Below, piece by piece: positions 5,826-6,711 of a stretch of 6,711 nucleotides of DNA. Numbering within the stretch: the stretch's first letter is position 1; the number at the start of each line of letters is the position of its first letter. The DNA is from Chlorobiota bacterium. Lineage in GTDB: Bacteria; Bacteroidota; Ignavibacteria; Ignavibacteriales; Ignavibacteriaceae. The DNA lies in contig RHKR01000126.1 in NCBI GenBank assembly GCA_008363265.1, forward strand, positions 1-6,711, read 5' to 3'. Position numbers and translations under genes: made by a program. The notes under the pieces were generated by a model. The model searched no databases, was not told where the DNA came from, and saw only the letters and a list, made by a program, of their open reading frames with translations.

Positions 5826-6711
5826 ATGAAAGAGAATAAATACATTTATACAAACAAGGCGAAGTGTCAAGACTGTTACCGCTGCGTCCGGGTTTGCCCC
5901 GTGAAAGCAGTCGGCATCAGGGAAGGACAGGCCTATGTTGATGAGAACAGGTGCATCTTCTGCGGCAAATGCGTGGTCGAGTGCCCACAGGGGGCAAAGG
6001 CGTACCGTAAGGATATAGAGAGGGTGCGCGAACTTTTGAAGAGTGATGCCGAAGTGGTGGCTGCCGTTGCCCCTTCGTTCGCGGGTTTGATCGATGCCAA
6101 TCTTGTAAGGCGTTTCCCCTCGGCACTAAGGCTGTTGGGCTTCTCCACGGTGGTTGAAGTTGCCGAAGGTGCCTACTATGTGACCAAGGAGTATCTAAGA
6201 GCCGCTGAAAAGGGGAAGGGATTGATCACCACATCCTGTCCCGCGGCGGTTGAGTACGCGAGCAAGTACAGACCTGAACTTCTTGATAAACTTATCCCCG
6301 TTCCCTCTCCCATGATCGCCCAGGCGAAACTGATAAAACGGAGGAAGGGGCCGTTGGCGAAAGTGGTTTTTATAGGACCGTGCGTGGCGAAAAAGATGGA
6401 AGCCGACCTTCCGGAGTATGCAGGTCTGATAGATGTCGCCATCACGCTCGAGGAGCTTTTCAGCTGGTTTGAGGCGGAGGGGATCGATCTCAGTCTCCTT
6501 GAAGAGAGCGGATTCGACATGGAAAAGTACACCGGCGGTGAGGCATATTGCATTTCGGGGGGTATGGAGGAAACCGCGGCCGTTTGCGGCGGACCAGCGC
6601 ACGGGAAAGAGATACTCTGCCTGAGCAGTTTTGAGAGAACGGTGGAAGCGTTTAACATAGCAGAGGAGGGGGAGGAAGGCCTGGTTCTGGAGCCGTTGGT
6701 CTGCTCGATGG
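5826..6711 (+). CDS. HydS-like (group C/D) putative sensory [FeFe] hydrogenase, 3' partial
   Basis: The frame runs from ATG 5826 past the window end: 295 codons plus one base. An N-terminal 2x[4Fe-4S] ferredoxin uses C14/17/20/24 and C43/46/49/53. An H-cluster domain starts at ~75. Signature 1 is T-T-S-C-P (135-139) where HydA has T-S-C-C-P, so ligand C138 is kept but the proton-shuttle Cys is S137. Signature 2 is G-P-C-V-A-K-K (184-190) with C186. Signature 3 begins E-P-L-V-C-S-M (289-295) with C293, and its second Cys would fall just past the edge. Aligned to HydA, the other proton-path residues are also lost: E280 becomes Y, E283 becomes A and S320 becomes I. The HydA His-Cys3 and [2Fe-2S] domains are absent. 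Characterised sensory-type hydrogenases show the same loss, often with PAS or other signalling domains after the H-cluster part, which cannot be seen here. The Shine-Dalgarno is weak (GGA six bases upstream) and an in-frame stop at 5808-5810 bounds the start. H2 sensing is inference. Confidence 0.85.
   Translation, partial: MKENKYIYTNKAKCQDCYRCVRVCPVKAVGIREGQAYVDENRCIFCGKCVVECPQGAKAYRKDIERVRELLKSDAEVVAAVAPSFAGLIDANLVRRFPSALRLLGFSTVVEVAEGAYYVTKEYLRAAEKGKGLITTSCPAAVEYASKYRPELLDKLIPVPSPMIAQAKLIKRRKGPLAKVVFIGPCVAKKMEADLPEYAGLIDVAITLEELFSWFEAEGIDLSLLEESGFDMEKYTGGEAYCISGGMEETAAVCGGPAHGKEILCLSSFERTVEAFNIAEEGEEGLVLEPLVCSM

Noticed and set aside
5593..5853. 87-residue N-terminal extension of rex from the ATG at 5853
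   Set aside because: The extension is low in recognisable structure, exceeds normal Rex length, and would run through both predicted promoters and into the divergent gene.
6176..6658. Minus-strand frames of 135-160 codons opposite the HydS-like gene
   Set aside because: The + strand product has two ferredoxin clusters and H-cluster signatures; the minus-strand frames show no motif and are shadows.

Overview
The window carries a hydrogen-metabolism locus from an anaerobic bacterium, probably a member of the Bacteroidota/Ignavibacteriota/Chlorobiota assemblage. The lineage hint comes from the left edge. A protein there ends in a type IX secretion (T9SS) C-terminal sorting domain, and that system is essentially confined to this group. 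The lineage is inferred from this one domain and from general style, not from a marker gene.

Layout, left to right. (1) 1-399, + strand: the 3' end of a T9SS-exported protein. (2) 400-565: a convergent intergenic gap with three copies of the octamer TGATCACT, followed by a strong hairpin with A and T tracts on its two sides (511-547). The hairpin can terminate transcription from both directions. (3) 566-5592, - strand: a tight four-gene operon, rex-hydC-hydB-hydA, transcribed right to left. Gaps are 9 nt (rex/hydC), a 17-nt overlap (hydC/hydB) and 1 nt (hydB/hydA). It encodes an NAD(H)-sensing Rex-family repressor and a trimeric [FeFe] hydrogenase of the Thermotoga-type, electron-bifurcating HydABC class. 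(4) 5593-5825: a divergent control region. It holds a sigma70-like promoter for the operon, repeats in the rex leader, and a textbook sigma54 -24/-12 promoter facing right. (5) 5826-6711, + strand: a gene cut by the window edge that encodes a second, divergent [FeFe]-hydrogenase-like protein. It keeps the H-cluster-binding cysteines visible in the window but has lost the residues of the proton-transfer path. This is the pattern of putative sensory (HydS-like, group C/D) hydrogenases.

How the parts may work together (inference). HydABC would couple NADH and reduced ferredoxin to H2 evolution, or the reverse. Rex, as first gene of its own operon, would tune expression to the NADH/NAD+ ratio. 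The divergent hydrogenase-like protein would report H2 or redox state, and its own expression would depend on sigma54 and an unseen enhancer-binding activator. The sigma54 promoter and the degenerate hydrogenase are the most interesting parts. No H-cluster maturases (HydE/F/G), tRNA, rRNA, CRISPR array or insertion sequence was seen.
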